This document shows positions 51,925 through 61,477 of a stretch of 64,000 nt of DNA, piece by piece. The notes beneath the pieces are model-generated. The model saw only the letters and a program-made list of their open reading frames with translations, was not told the DNA's origin and made no database searches. Position 1 is the stretch's first letter. Each line of letters opens with the position of its first letter. The DNA comes from CALXQW01 sp031553045 (GTDB taxonomy: Bacteria; Verrucomicrobiota; Verrucomicrobiia; Opitutales; Intestinicryptomonadaceae): the NCBI GenBank assembly GCA_031553045.1, contig JAVBLZ010000004.1, forward strand, positions 20,514 through 84,513, in the 5' to 3' direction. The position numbers and the translations under genes were made by a program.

Positions 51925-54465
51925 CTAGTTGGAGTCTTCGGCAGGCTCTTTTGTTTTTGAAGTTTTTGCCTTCTTTTTGGGAAAGGCTTTCTTCTGGAAC
52001 TCAAAGCCGACGTCGCCGTTTGGCTTCAAGATTAGGTGCGCCGAAAACTTCTTTTTAGTGCGGTTTGAAACAAAATCTTCAATCAACGGAGACTTGCCTG
52101 TGTAACAAAGTGCCTCAACTTCTTCGGCGGTAACTTTGTGGGAAAGCATGGTCTTATATATTTTAAAATTGCACTTAGACTCTTTATTTTCAGGGTCAAA
52201 ACATTGGAAAGTGCGCGACGTTTCAACAATGTGTGCCTTTTTGCACTTGGGGCATTTGCATACCTTGGGCGCATCTTCAAGATTCTCGGGCTTTGCGTCT
52301 GCTTCAGTACCGTCGCCATTTTGTGCGGGCCTGTTATTTTCAAACTGGAACTTGACCTTGAACGCCTCGTCAAATTTAAGCGTGGCAGTGTAGGGCTTGC
52401 CAAGTTTGCTTTTGAAGCCTTCAAGAGGCCCAACTTGACCGTTCTTGACAAGCTCGGCAACTTCAATGGAAGACAGCTTCCTGTTGCCCATAGTTTTATA
52501 TATAACTATTGCGCCATCTTGCGACCTAAACGCCCTAAAGCTCTCCAGAAGCGGCTTACCGTCTGAAGGGCTAATTATATTTGTAGGCTTGGTATCAACT
52601 TCTCCCTCGTTGAAGTTCCTTGCCTTGTCCACTAAATCAGTTGTTATCTTTGAGATTCCACTCATAAAAATTTCTCTGGAAAGTTCGCCTTTTTCTATAA
52701 GCTTGAGTTTGTGCTCCCACTCGCCCGTCATTGCGGGGCTGGTGAGATCTTCAACGCCCAAGACCCTAAGAAATGTAATAAGACTGTCCGCCACCGTTGT
52801 TGGCAGCAAATCACGCCTGTCTCTTTCAATAAATTTGTGCTTGATAAGCGTGTCTATTATCTGCGCTCTGGTTGCGGGAGTGCCCAAGCCCTTGTCTTTC
52901 ATTGCCAATGCCAAGTCTTCATCTTCCACAAATTTGCCAGCGCCTTCCATTGCGGAAAGCAGTGTTGCTTCAGTATAGCGGGCAGGGGGCTTTGTTGCAT
53001 CCTCTTTGAGGGCGGCTTCTGCGACTTTTGCGCTTTCAGATTCCCCAACCAAAGCAGGCAAATTTACGCTCTTGGAATCGGGTTTTTCTTCAGAATCTTC
53101 ATCGGCGTCTTTGCCATAGACATCACGCCAACCGCCGAATTTGAGGACTTTACCTTCTGTCTTGAAAGAATATTCGCCAACGAGACTTGTACGTACCGTA
53201 ACATCAAACAATGCTTCAGGATAAAATGCCGCAATGAATCTGCGGGCAATCATATCGTAAATTTTTTGTTCGTCAAAAGAGAGTTTTTGTTCGGAAATTT
53301 CCGTCGGGATTATGGCAAAGTGGTCGCTCACCTGTGCGTCGTCAAAAACCCTCTTGCCGATGGTATCGACGTAATTTTCATTCAAAGCTTTGGTTGCGTG
53401 TCTGGCGTAGTCGCCGTCCATAGAGCGCAAGACGCCCTTGCAAACGCTGCGGTAATCATTGGGCAAAGCCCTGGAATCCGTACGTGGATAGGTGATTAAC
53501 TTATGCTTTTCATAGAGGCTTTGCGCAACGCTCAAAGTCTTTGCGGCTGGAAATGAAAAGCGGTTGTTTGCCTCTCTTTGGAGAGTTGTAAGGTCATAAA
53601 GCCTTGGGGCTATTTGTTTTGAAAGCGTCTTTTTGTCGCTGGCAGAAGCCTTGCCTGCGTCTTTGACCGCCGCTAAAACTTTATCCGCATCTTCTTTAGA
53701 CCAGATTCTATCGGGTTTATCTAGAGGATCTTTCTTATCCTTAAAATCCGCCCTTTGATACACGCCTTCATAAGTGCCGTTCTCAATCTCAAAAGTGGCA
53801 TTGAGCTTCCAGAAAGGGGTTGGGTTAAAATTTTGAATCTCACGCTCTCTATCAACAATTAGGGCGAGGGTAGGGGTCTGCACTCTGCCAACGCTGACCA
53901 AAGATTTACCCCTGTTGCCAAACATTCTGGTTGTGATTGCCCTTGTGCCGTTGATGCCCACAAGCCAGTCAGACTCACTCCTACAACGTGCGGCATCTTG
54001 CAGAGGCAGCATTGCATCTTGAGTTTTCAAGCGCGAAAATGCGTCTTTTATTGCAGAGGGAGTCATGGAAGAAAACCAGAGCCTTTGTCTAGGTTTCTTG
54101 CACTTTGTGATTTCGTAAATATAAGTGAAAATAAGCTCACCCTCACGACCGGCGTCGCAAGCGTTTATTACGCCGTCTATATCCGCACGGGCAAGCAGCT
54201 TTTTTAAAGTGGAAAGCTTGGATTTAGACTTTTCTATAGGCTTAAGTTCAAACTTTTGGGGTATGATTGGCAAAGTTGACATAGACCAGCGTGCCAGCTT
54301 TTTATCTATATCGTCAGGCATAAAAAGTTCCACCAAATGGCCGAGAGCTGAACTTATAACATACTCGTCATTTTCAAAGTAATCGTCAATTTTTCTAGCT
54401 TTGCCAAGAACTCTGGCTATGTCTGAAGCCACGCTTGGTTTTTCTGCAATAATAAGCTTTTTCAT
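51925..54465 (-). CDS. topB: DNA topoisomerase III (type IA)
   Basis: 846 residues. Toprim motifs KKLIIAEKPSVASDIA at the start and NACDAGREGELIF near 105; the active-site tyrosine lies in ITYPRTDSRA near 325; a four-cysteine zinc-like motif CKCPKCKKAH...CF is near the C-terminus. The length and absence of a full TopA zinc tail fit TopB rather than TopA. It relaxes or decatenates DNA in recombination and replication. The upstream gap to the aminotransferase gene is 86 bases and carries a hairpin (GCTTTGGG...CCCAAAGC, 54508-54529). Confidence 0.9.
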   Translation of the reverse strand: MKKLIIAEKPSVASDIARVLGKARKIDDYFENDEYVISSALGHLVELFMPDDIDKKLARWSMSTLPIIPQKFELKPIEKSKSKLSTLKKLLARADIDGVINACDAGREGELIFTYIYEITKCKKPRQRLWFSSMTPSAIKDAFSRLKTQDAMLPLQDAARCRSESDWLVGINGTRAITTRMFGNRGKSLVSVGRVQTPTLALIVDREREIQNFNPTPFWKLNATFEIENGTYEGVYQRADFKDKKDPLDKPDRIWSKEDADKVLAAVKDAGKASASDKKTLSKQIAPRLYDLTTLQREANNRFSFPAAKTLSVAQSLYEKHKLITYPRTDSRALPNDYRSVCKGVLRSMDGDYARHATKALNENYVDTIGKRVFDDAQVSDHFAIIPTEISEQKLSFDEQKIYDMIARRFIAAFYPEALFDVTVRTSLVGEYSFKTEGKVLKFGGWRDVYGKDADEDSEEKPDSKSVNLPALVGESESAKVAEAALKEDATKPPARYTEATLLSAMEGAGKFVEDEDLALAMKDKGLGTPATRAQIIDTLIKHKFIERDRRDLLPTTVADSLITFLRVLGVEDLTSPAMTGEWEHKLKLIEKGELSREIFMSGISKITTDLVDKARNFNEGEVDTKPTNIISPSDGKPLLESFRAFRSQDGAIVIYKTMGNRKLSSIEVAELVKNGQVGPLEGFKSKLGKPYTATLKFDEAFKVKFQFENNRPAQNGDGTEADAKPENLEDAPKVCKCPKCKKAHIVETSRTFQCFDPENKESKCNFKIYKTMLSHKVTAEEVEALCYTGKSPLIEDFVSNRTKKKFSAHLILKPNGDVGFEFQKKAFPKKKAKTSKTKEPAEDSN

Positions 54466-54551
54466 TAGTAAGTAATAATCGAGTATGTGAGTTTAAAAAT
54501 AACCACAGCTTTGGGGCGATGCCCAAAGCCGCATTTGTAATCCATCAGGGA

Positions 54552-55631
54552 TTACTTTTTAAATTGGGGCAAAATAGTATCTATATTTGCGAGAAGCTCC
54601 CTCATAGTTTCGGGGGTTTCGTCGCCCATATTGGATATCCTAAATGTATTGCCCTTGAGCTTGCCATATCCGCCGTCAAAAACCATTTTGAAGCGCTTTT
54701 TAAGCTCAGAAATCAAAGCCGCAACATCTATATTAAGAGTGTTCTTAAAACAGCTTAAAGAGAGTGAAGCGTATTGCTCTTCAGGCAAAAGGGTAAACCC
54801 GTGATTATAACCCCATTGACGGACAATCTTGTTGTTTTCCGCATGGCGGCTGTACCTATTTTGCACGCCTTCGGCAAAGATATCGTCAAGCTTGCTTTGC
54901 AAAGCATAGATGAGAGAAATCACCGGCGTTGAAGGTGTCATAGAATTTTTGTGGTTTGCCTGAAATTCTACAAAATCAAAATAATAACCCCTGTCCGGCA
55001 TTGTTGCGGCCCTTTCCAAAGCCTTTTGAGACACGCTCAAAAACGCCAAACCAGGAGGTATCGCCATAGCTTTTTGGCAACCGGAAAGTATGACATCTAT
55101 ACCCAATTCATCTTTTTTGATAGGCAAAACAGAGAAAGAACTGACGGTATCTACAATAGCCATTACGTCTGGAAATTCGTTCACAACTTTCATGATTGCG
55201 GGCAAGTCGCTCATAGTGCCTGTCGAAGTTTCATTGTGGACTATCGTGATTGCGTCATACTCGCCAGTGGCAAGCTCTTTGCGGACAGCTTCAGGGCAAA
55301 CGGGTTTACCCCATTCAAAACCCAGCATCTTTGCCTTTTTGCCGCAACGCAAAGAGACGTCATACCACTTGTCTGAAAATGCGCCGTTGCCGCAGTTTAA
55401 AACGCCTTTTTTGCAGACGTTGCGCAAAGAACCTTCCATAACGCCCCAAGAGCTGCTTGTGCTCATATAAACAGGGTCTTTCGTGTAGAAAAGCTCCTGC
55501 ATTCGGGGCTGGACTGAATCCATGAGGGCTACGAAGTCTTTGCTTCTGTGGCCGACAAGCGGAGTTGTCATTGCCTTGTAAGTTTTTTCAGAGACCTCAA
55601 TAGGGCCGGGTATAAACAATTTATATGACAT
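54552..55631 (-). CDS. Class V aminotransferase (serine-pyruvate / alanine-glyoxylate type)
   Basis: 359 residues. FIPGPIEVSEKTYKAM at the start, VHNETSTGTMSDLP near 130, and the PLP-lysine motif SGCQKAMAIPPGLAF near 190 are typical of the class V subgroup of fold type I. The start is 10 bases after panD, so both are likely one transcript. Its amino donor and acceptor are undetermined; phosphoserine, serine-glyoxylate or alanine reactions are possible. Confidence 0.88.
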   Translation of the reverse strand: MSYKLFIPGPIEVSEKTYKAMTTPLVGHRSKDFVALMDSVQPRMQELFYTKDPVYMSTSSSWGVMEGSLRNVCKKGVLNCGNGAFSDKWYDVSLRCGKKAKMLGFEWGKPVCPEAVRKELATGEYDAITIVHNETSTGTMSDLPAIMKVVNEFPDVMAIVDTVSSFSVLPIKKDELGIDVILSGCQKAMAIPPGLAFLSVSQKALERAATMPDRGYYFDFVEFQANHKNSMTPSTPVISLIYALQSKLDDIFAEGVQNRYSRHAENNKIVRQWGYNHGFTLLPEEQYASLSLSCFKNTLNIDVAALISELKKRFKMVFDGGYGKLKGNTFRISNMGDETPETMRELLANIDTILPQFKK

Positions 55632-55641
55632 GATTTTTGTG

Positions 55642-56013
55642 TTAGAATTTTAAATTTTGAGATTTGATGACGTCTTTGTTGCCATTCGCCAAAGTTATGG
55701 TACTGGGTATCCAAGAGGCAGCTTCCTCAGGAGTCATCTGTGCGAAAGACATAATCACAAGCAAATCGCCGATTCTGCCAAGATGTGCTGCCGCCCCCCT
55801 TAAAGAAATCGTCAAACTGCCGGAGGGTGCTTTGATTGCGTAGGTTTCAAACCTAGCGCCCGTAGTGATATTGCCTACAAGTATTTTTTCATTGTCGAGC
55901 AAGCCCACTTTTTTCATAAGTGTCTCATCAATAGCTAAAGACCCCTCATAATCTAGCTGGGAGTCAGTAACTTGAGCACGCAGGATTTTAGATTTTAAAA
56001 CCTCTATTAACAT
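55642..56013 (-). CDS. panD: Aspartate 1-decarboxylase (pyruvoyl enzyme)
   Basis: 123 residues from the ATG at 56013, which gives the standard N-terminus MLIEVLKSKILRAQVT; upstream starts would add 9 to 21 residues. The self-cleavage site is the Gly-Ser of DYEGSLAID (near residues 23-25), which makes the pyruvoyl group. NITTGARFETYAI and GAAAHLGRIGDLLVIM complete the family signature. Makes beta-alanine for pantothenate and CoA. Followed at 10 bases by the aminotransferase. Confidence 0.93.
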   Translation of the reverse strand: MLIEVLKSKILRAQVTDSQLDYEGSLAIDETLMKKVGLLDNEKILVGNITTGARFETYAIKAPSGSLTISLRGAAAHLGRIGDLLVIMSFAQMTPEEAASWIPSTITLANGNKDVIKSQNLKF

Positions 56014-56249
56014 CTTTTCGCTTTTTGGAAATTTGTGAAAAGCCGACATAAATATAATTAAACCTTCTTTCGTCAAGCTTCAAAATTTCAAAACTTTTTC
56101 CCACCCCAATTTTAGGGGAATTTGAGGCGTTTTAAAATTATTATTCACGCTTTATTACATTGACATAAAATTAAAATTTCTGTTAACTGCCTACTAAAGA
56201 AGATTATCAATTTGCATTCCGCATTTTTGCTGAGTGATATTTGGGGTAT

Positions 56250-59200
56250 GTGGTATTGAAAACAATTAAAGCGAAAGTTTTTTTAGTAACTATAATTATG
56301 GTGCTTATCATGGCAGGCACTATTAGCGTTTTGTATTTCAAAATTTACGGCAATTATAGGGAGCTACGTATCGGTGAAAGCCGTTCTACCATTGAGTTGT
56401 ACGCCACAAGAGTCAACAACGTTATTGCCGCTTTAAATGAAAGCGCACGCAATATGGCTTTGAACGGCTACGCATATTATAAGGCCAAAGATAAAGACGA
56501 TAACATTATAACTCACGGCGTAAAATCTTTTTTTGAAACTGGCGCCGTTGCGGTTGGCGGTGGCATATGGTATGAGCCTTATGTGCTTATCTCTACAAAA
56601 TTGAGACACTGTTTTTATGCATTCAATGACGAAGGCGTTGTGCGCTTGGATGACGGTTTTGAAAGCGTAGAGTATGATTATCATACTCAGATATGGTATC
56701 GTTCAATCAAGTCTCAAGTGGTAAAAGAGGGCGATGTTGCTTGGACGCCTCCTTATATAGACGGGGAAGGCACTAAGGCAATGATGATTACCGTGGGTGC
56801 GGGCATTTTTGACAATGGCAAATTTGTGGGCATGTCAACCATAGACTGGAAGTTGGACGCCATTGCCAAAAGCATCTCTGAAATACATCCCACCGACACC
56901 AGTTTTGTATTGTTTGCCGACGCCAATAATGACTTCATATTCGTACTCAGCGATTCTTTCCAAAAAGTCCGTTCGGGGGATTCTCTTAAATCTATATCAT
57001 GGTTTGACATCAACAGGCCCGACGAGTCTAAATTATATTATAACGGCTCAACTTACTATTCATTCAAGCGCATGCTGAACAACGGCATGGTGATAGTCAT
57101 AAACATTCCTGAGTCGGAACTTTTTAAAGATATAAATTCAACTTTGATATATACGCTTTGCGCCCTGCTTGTATTTAGCTTGTTCATGTTCTTTCTGACG
57201 TACTATCTCTTAAATAGATTTATCACAACGCCTTTGGCGTATATTGCCAGCAAGGCGTCTGAAATTGGCGAAGGCAAATTCAATACGAGAATAGCGGTAA
57301 ATACTGAAGATGAACTTGGCGCTTTGGCGAACGCCTTTAACAGGATGACATTCAATATTAAAGAGTATATTGACAATCTCAACGCAATAACAACAGAGAA
57401 GGAAAATATCGCCGTCCAGCTCAATGCCGCCAAAGAGCTTCAACTAAATGAAATGCAGAAAAATGATGCCGAAAGGCAGCTCATTTTCAATAATATTGAC
57501 GTTCCAATTTGGCTTTATGATGCAAAAGGCGCATTGCTGCGCATAAATACGGCGGTAGATAAAATCAGGGAGTCTTTGCTCGAAAATGGCATTTCTGCCT
57601 CGTCAATTTGTGAGTCTGTGGTGGACGACTTTACGGAAAAATGCGTCATAGAATCTGGAAAACAAAAGGTTCTTGAATATTCTTTCGGCAATAGGGACTA
57701 TATAATCAGGGTAGTTCCCATAATAGACGAAGGCGGTAAAGTTTTATTCATACTTAAAACGGGCGTGGACGTTACGGAGCTTAACCGCCTCACCCACAAT
57801 GAGCGCACTTTAAACGCCTGTCTTGAAGAAGCCATAAAGGGTTCCGATGCGGCTTTGGCGATTGAAAATTCTCTCAAAGAAATTTGTACGCATTTAGACT
57901 GTGATTATGCGTTTATAACATCTTTCGATTATGAGAAAAGCACTATCAAAACGGCTTATGAATATCCCGTTTTAAGTCTAATGCCTCAGGATAGGCCTCT
58001 GGATATAAACAAGGATTGGTATAAGAAGATAGAGAAGGGTGAGGCTGTCTGGCGTTTGAATAATGAACAGATAAAATCTGAAGGTTCCCTTATTTCCCTG
58101 ATGCCGTTCCTGAGCGATGTTGACGGCGTGGTTATATACACTTCGGGCATATTTGTGGGCGGGAGACTCTGGGGTAGTATAATTTTTATATACAAGGGTG
58201 AGCGTAACTTTAACGACCTTGATTCCAAATTCTTGCATTCCACAGCGCATTTGTTTGAGTTGTCGGTGGAAAAAATGTTGGCGCAAAAACGCCTTTTGGA
58301 GGCGCTCAAAGAAGCGCAAGACGCAAACAAGGCAAAGAGTTTCTTCTTGGCTTCCGTCAGCCATGAAATCCGCACGCCCCTAAATGCTGTGATAGGTCTT
58401 TCAGAGCTTCTCAAAGACGGCGAAATTGAAAAGTGCGTCCAAGATGATTATCTTGAAAATATCAGCCATTCAAGCAATGCTTTGCTCAGCCTTATTAATG
58501 ACGTTCTAGACCTTTCAAAGTTGGAGGCGGAAAAAATGCAATTCAACGCCGAAAGGATGGATTTTGCGCAACTTGCGGCTGAAATTTTTGGCATTTTTGC
58601 GCATAGGCTTTTGGTCAAAAAAGTTGTTGGCGTCAGCAAGATTTCCGAGATGCCTGTTTTACACTTGGATAAGCAGCGTTTGCGTCAAGTTCTATTCAAT
58701 CTTGTTGGCAATGCGGTAAAATTTACGGACAAAGGCTCTGTAACGCTTGCGGCAGATTTTACTGCCAAAAGTGATTGCTTGGGCAGGCTTACCCTGTCTG
58801 TCAAAGACACGGGGGCGGGTATTCCAGACGCAGATCAGGCAACTATTTTTGATCCTTTTGTGCAATCTAAGAGTACTCTTGGCACTCAGCTTGGGGTTTC
58901 GGGTACGGGGCTGGGTTTAACTATCGCCAAGCGCATGGTTGAAGAAATGGGCGGGGCAATATCTCTGGAAAGCAAAGTCGGCATGGGTACTACATTCACG
59001 ATGGTTTTTGAGGATGTCATGTATGATAACAATCCTCTCAAAAGCACTGAGGAAATTGAGGATGAAAACTATGAAGTTATTAATCCTGAAAAATATAATC
59101 TGCTTTTGGTTGATGACGTTGATATGAATTTGAAAGTATTAGACGCTTTGCTTAAAAAGTTGAACCTCAAATGTGCTTCTGTAAATACCCCTGAAAATGC

Positions 59201-59453
59201 GCTTTGCGTGCTTGAGAACAGCAGCGTGCATTATGACTTTATTTTAACAGACCTTTGGATGCCGGAGATGAACGGTATGGAACTTGCCCAGAAAATCCGC
59301 CAATTAAAAGGTTATGACAAAGCTAAAATCGTGGCTGTTACGGCGGATACCGACACTAAAAAGTCTTTTGAAATGAGTGTGTTTGATGACATCCTCACAA
59401 AGCCAATATCCATAAAACAGATACGCCAGCTTATGCGCCGCCTGATAGGTTAA
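56250..59453 (+). CDS. Hybrid sensor histidine kinase with response-regulator domain
   Basis: About 1067 residues. The start is uncertain: no in-frame ATG exists; GTG 56250, TTG 56241 and TTG 56256 are candidates. Order: TM helix (about 10-30), periplasmic Cache-like sensor (about 35-290), second TM (about 295-320), HAMP (about 322-375), PAS-like (about 410-510), GAF-like (about 520-680), HisKA with SVSHEIRTPLN near 703, HATPase with GTGLGLTIAKRMVEEMG near 895, and REC from about 950 (LLLVDDVDMN, LTDLWMPEMNG, DILTKPIS). Single gene; no partner DNA-binding regulator is adjacent. Signal unknown. Confidence 0.92.
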   Translation: MVLKTIKAKVFLVTIIMVLIMAGTISVLYFKIYGNYRELRIGESRSTIELYATRVNNVIAALNESARNMALNGYAYYKAKDKDDNIITHGVKSFFETGAVAVGGGIWYEPYVLISTKLRHCFYAFNDEGVVRLDDGFESVEYDYHTQIWYRSIKSQVVKEGDVAWTPPYIDGEGTKAMMITVGAGIFDNGKFVGMSTIDWKLDAIAKSISEIHPTDTSFVLFADANNDFIFVLSDSFQKVRSGDSLKSISWFDINRPDESKLYYNGSTYYSFKRMLNNGMVIVINIPESELFKDINSTLIYTLCALLVFSLFMFFLTYYLLNRFITTPLAYIASKASEIGEGKFNTRIAVNTEDELGALANAFNRMTFNIKEYIDNLNAITTEKENIAVQLNAAKELQLNEMQKNDAERQLIFNNIDVPIWLYDAKGALLRINTAVDKIRESLLENGISASSICESVVDDFTEKCVIESGKQKVLEYSFGNRDYIIRVVPIIDEGGKVLFILKTGVDVTELNRLTHNERTLNACLEEAIKGSDAALAIENSLKEICTHLDCDYAFITSFDYEKSTIKTAYEYPVLSLMPQDRPLDINKDWYKKIEKGEAVWRLNNEQIKSEGSLISLMPFLSDVDGVVIYTSGIFVGGRLWGSIIFIYKGERNFNDLDSKFLHSTAHLFELSVEKMLAQKRLLEALKEAQDANKAKSFFLASVSHEIRTPLNAVIGLSELLKDGEIEKCVQDDYLENISHSSNALLSLINDVLDLSKLEAEKMQFNAERMDFAQLAAEIFGIFAHRLLVKKVVGVSKISEMPVLHLDKQRLRQVLFNLVGNAVKFTDKGSVTLAADFTAKSDCLGRLTLSVKDTGAGIPDADQATIFDPFVQSKSTLGTQLGVSGTGLGLTIAKRMVEEMGGAISLESKVGMGTTFTMVFEDVMYDNNPLKSTEEIEDENYEVINPEKYNLLLVDDVDMNLKVLDALLKKLNLKCASVNTPENALCVLENSSVHYDFILTDLWMPEMNGMELAQKIRQLKGYDKAKIVAVTADTDTKKSFEMSVFDDILTKPISIKQIRQLMRRLIG

Positions 59454-59515
59454 TATTTTTCATAAGTTGTATTTGGCTTGAGCTTTTTGGCTCATACATT
59501 AGTATTTTGCGTATT

Positions 59516-60790
59516 ATGAAAAAACTTTTTGTAACTATTTTTTCTTGCGTATTTCTTTTAGATGCGGCTTTGGCGATGCGTACTGCTGTTGTGCGTAATA
59601 TTGAAAATTCTGAAGATTTCAAATTAATCTCCAGCAGAAATTCGCTTCTTGTGGTTGGTGATGAGCTTATGTTTATTGCAAAACAAGTTCCCAAAGGCAA
59701 AGACGCTTACAGCAAGGGGCTTGACGCATATCTTGGCATCTATGATGCAAAAAGCTTAAAGTTTTTAAGCAGTAAAAAAATAGAACACAACGTCAAAGAA
59801 AATCTGCATTGTGAACTTTCCAACATTTCACTTATGCCAGATTCACGTTTGGCATTTTTGGCAGATTTTGGGCCCTTTCAAGAAAATCTGATGATTACGG
59901 ATAAATCTGGAGGCAATCAAAAATTTTTGAAAATAGGCAAAGAATTTGATAAAAATGAGCTTAGAAGAAAGGTGGAATCTGACATTAGGGCAGAAAGATA
60001 TAAACCCAAAACTCCTGACTTCAGCCCCCAAAAAATGGCGGTATCAAGCACGGGGGAGATAATTTTGTACGGTTATGTTTCTCCGGGAGGGATAGGCTTG
60101 GAGATTCGTGATTCAAACGGTGAAAACCCTAAAATAACGCTGATTCAACCACGGAATAGCGATAACGATTCTTTTGATACACCTCAAAGCTTAATTCTGC
60201 TTCCTGATGGCAAAATCCTTATAAGCATATCAACTAACACGTCTAAAGACGATGTTCCCAGAAGAATCATGACGGGCAAGGAGTCAATAAAAATCATACT
60301 GTTAGATTCAAGTTTAAACAAAATTGCCGAGAGGGATTTTCCGTCTGCACGGGCTTTTAACGCATTTTACGATACATCCGCAAAAGCTATCGTCGCAATA
60401 GTCAACGAGGCTGAAGATTTTATTTCTGCGGACGTCAAAGCCTATCTTTTAGACGAGAATTTGAAGAATAAAAAGACTAAGAATATTTTTAAATTTACGG
60501 CAAAATCGCTCAATGATGCGGCAAAAGCGCTCATTATACCGCCGATACCCATATTCTTTAAGCAAAATGATTCAAACTATGTTTTCATAGCAAGTTCTAT
60601 TGCCAGCATTGAGGTTTTTAAATTCAATTTTGATAGCGGCCCTAAGCGCAATTCAACGGGCTTGGGCAATTCGTCAAATAATAGAGGGTATATTTGCGGC
60701 TATGTGGTTTATGGCAGCGATGTAATACTTGCAATTTCAAGCATGTCTGCAACGGATAAAAGCATATTCGCCAAAGTATCTTTAAATTGA
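59516..60790 (+). CDS. Exported hypothetical protein
   Basis: 424 residues from ATG 59516, the start of a clean signal peptide (MKKLFVTIFSCVFLLDAALA). The mature part is mixed beta/alpha with repeated YD/LxG-like strands (DAYLGIYDAKSLKFLSSKK and GEIILYGYVSPGG), which could form a beta-propeller, but I recognise no family. It is followed by a terminator and stands alone. Confidence 0.7.
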   Translation: MKKLFVTIFSCVFLLDAALAMRTAVVRNIENSEDFKLISSRNSLLVVGDELMFIAKQVPKGKDAYSKGLDAYLGIYDAKSLKFLSSKKIEHNVKENLHCELSNISLMPDSRLAFLADFGPFQENLMITDKSGGNQKFLKIGKEFDKNELRRKVESDIRAERYKPKTPDFSPQKMAVSSTGEIILYGYVSPGGIGLEIRDSNGENPKITLIQPRNSDNDSFDTPQSLILLPDGKILISISTNTSKDDVPRRIMTGKESIKIILLDSSLNKIAERDFPSARAFNAFYDTSAKAIVAIVNEAEDFISADVKAYLLDENLKNKKTKNIFKFTAKSLNDAAKALIIPPIPIFFKQNDSNYVFIASSIASIEVFKFNFDSGPKRNSTGLGNSSNNRGYICGYVVYGSDVILAISSMSATDKSIFAKVSLN

Positions 60791-60793
60791 CAA

Positions 60794-60828
60794 AAAAAGC
60801 CCCTAAACGTTGATGTTTAGAGGCTTTT
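60794..60828. terminator. Bidirectional terminator between the exported gene and tRNA-Cys
   Basis: A 10-11 bp stem with one mismatch (AGCCCCTAAAC at 60798-60808 and GTTTAGAGGCT at 60815-60825), flanked by A7 on the left and TTTT on the right. It serves the convergent exported gene and tRNA-Cys. Confidence 0.75.
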
Positions 60829-60835
60829 CAATTCA

Positions 60836-60907
60836 AGGCGTGGGTCGGAATCGAACCGACGAGTGAAGCTTTTGCAGAGCCTTGCCTTACCACTTGGCTA
60901 CCACGCC
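60836..60907 (-). tRNA. tRNA-Cys(GCA)
   Basis: 72-nt cloverleaf on the minus strand: acceptor GGCGTGG with CCACGCC, D arm, anticodon loop CTGCAAA carrying GCA (stem GGCTC/AAGCT region), T arm GTCGG-TTCGATT-CCGAC, discriminator T. No encoded CCA. Confidence 0.9.
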
Positions 60908-61007
60908 GAAATTGAAGTGTCTCATACAAGCCGATAAAATTTTTATGGCAAGAACTTTTTTCAAAAAAATCTTGATTGAAGGCGACATTATATAGAGAAC
61001 TCTAGGT

Positions 61008-61412
61008 GTGATAAAAAATAAAAGAATTTGCTATCCGCTAAGCTTTATGTTGGCGATTTTTTTGGCGTCGAGCACAGAGGTCTATATGCCGCCTTTGCCC
61101 ACGCCCTTGATATCGCCGGATAAACTCATACATGCGCTGGTGTATGGAGAGCTTGCGACAGTTATTTATAGGTGTGGGCTGTATCAAAGGGGTTGGAAGG
61201 GCGCATTGTTTGCAATAATCCTAACAAGTCTTTACGGCGCAAGCGATGAATTTCACCAGTCTTTCACGGGGCGCTCTTGCGAGCTTAACGATTGGTTTGC
61301 CGATACTTTCGGCGCAGGCTTGGCTGTCTTGAGCTATTATTATCTGCCGTTTTACAGAAATATTTTAGAATACAAATTTAAGTTCTGTGCTAAGAAACTA
61401 AAGAGTAAATAA
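61008..61412 (+). CDS. VanZ-like family membrane protein
   Basis: 134 residues from GTG 61008 (AGG just before). Hydrophobic segments about 10-26, 33-50, 60-80 and 98-118. DKLIHALVYGEL and SLYGASDEFHQSFTGRS...DWFADTFGA are the VanZ-like signature. These proteins are loosely linked to antibiotic or envelope stress, with no proven reaction. The gene is upstream of rhaA, 65 bases apart, without an evident functional tie. Confidence 0.8.
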   Translation: MIKNKRICYPLSFMLAIFLASSTEVYMPPLPTPLISPDKLIHALVYGELATVIYRCGLYQRGWKGALFAIILTSLYGASDEFHQSFTGRSCELNDWFADTFGAGLAVLSYYYLPFYRNILEYKFKFCAKKLKSK

Positions 61413-61477
61413 GTTTTTTTTGGCAAATAAAAAAGTTCTTGCAAAATTTTCCAAAAGAAATCAAGATTTTCACCACT

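Noticed and set aside
54508..54529. Terminator between the aminotransferase and topB
   Set aside because: Good 8-bp stem, but the T run on the minus strand comes only after an 8-base gap; left as a hairpin mentioned under topB.
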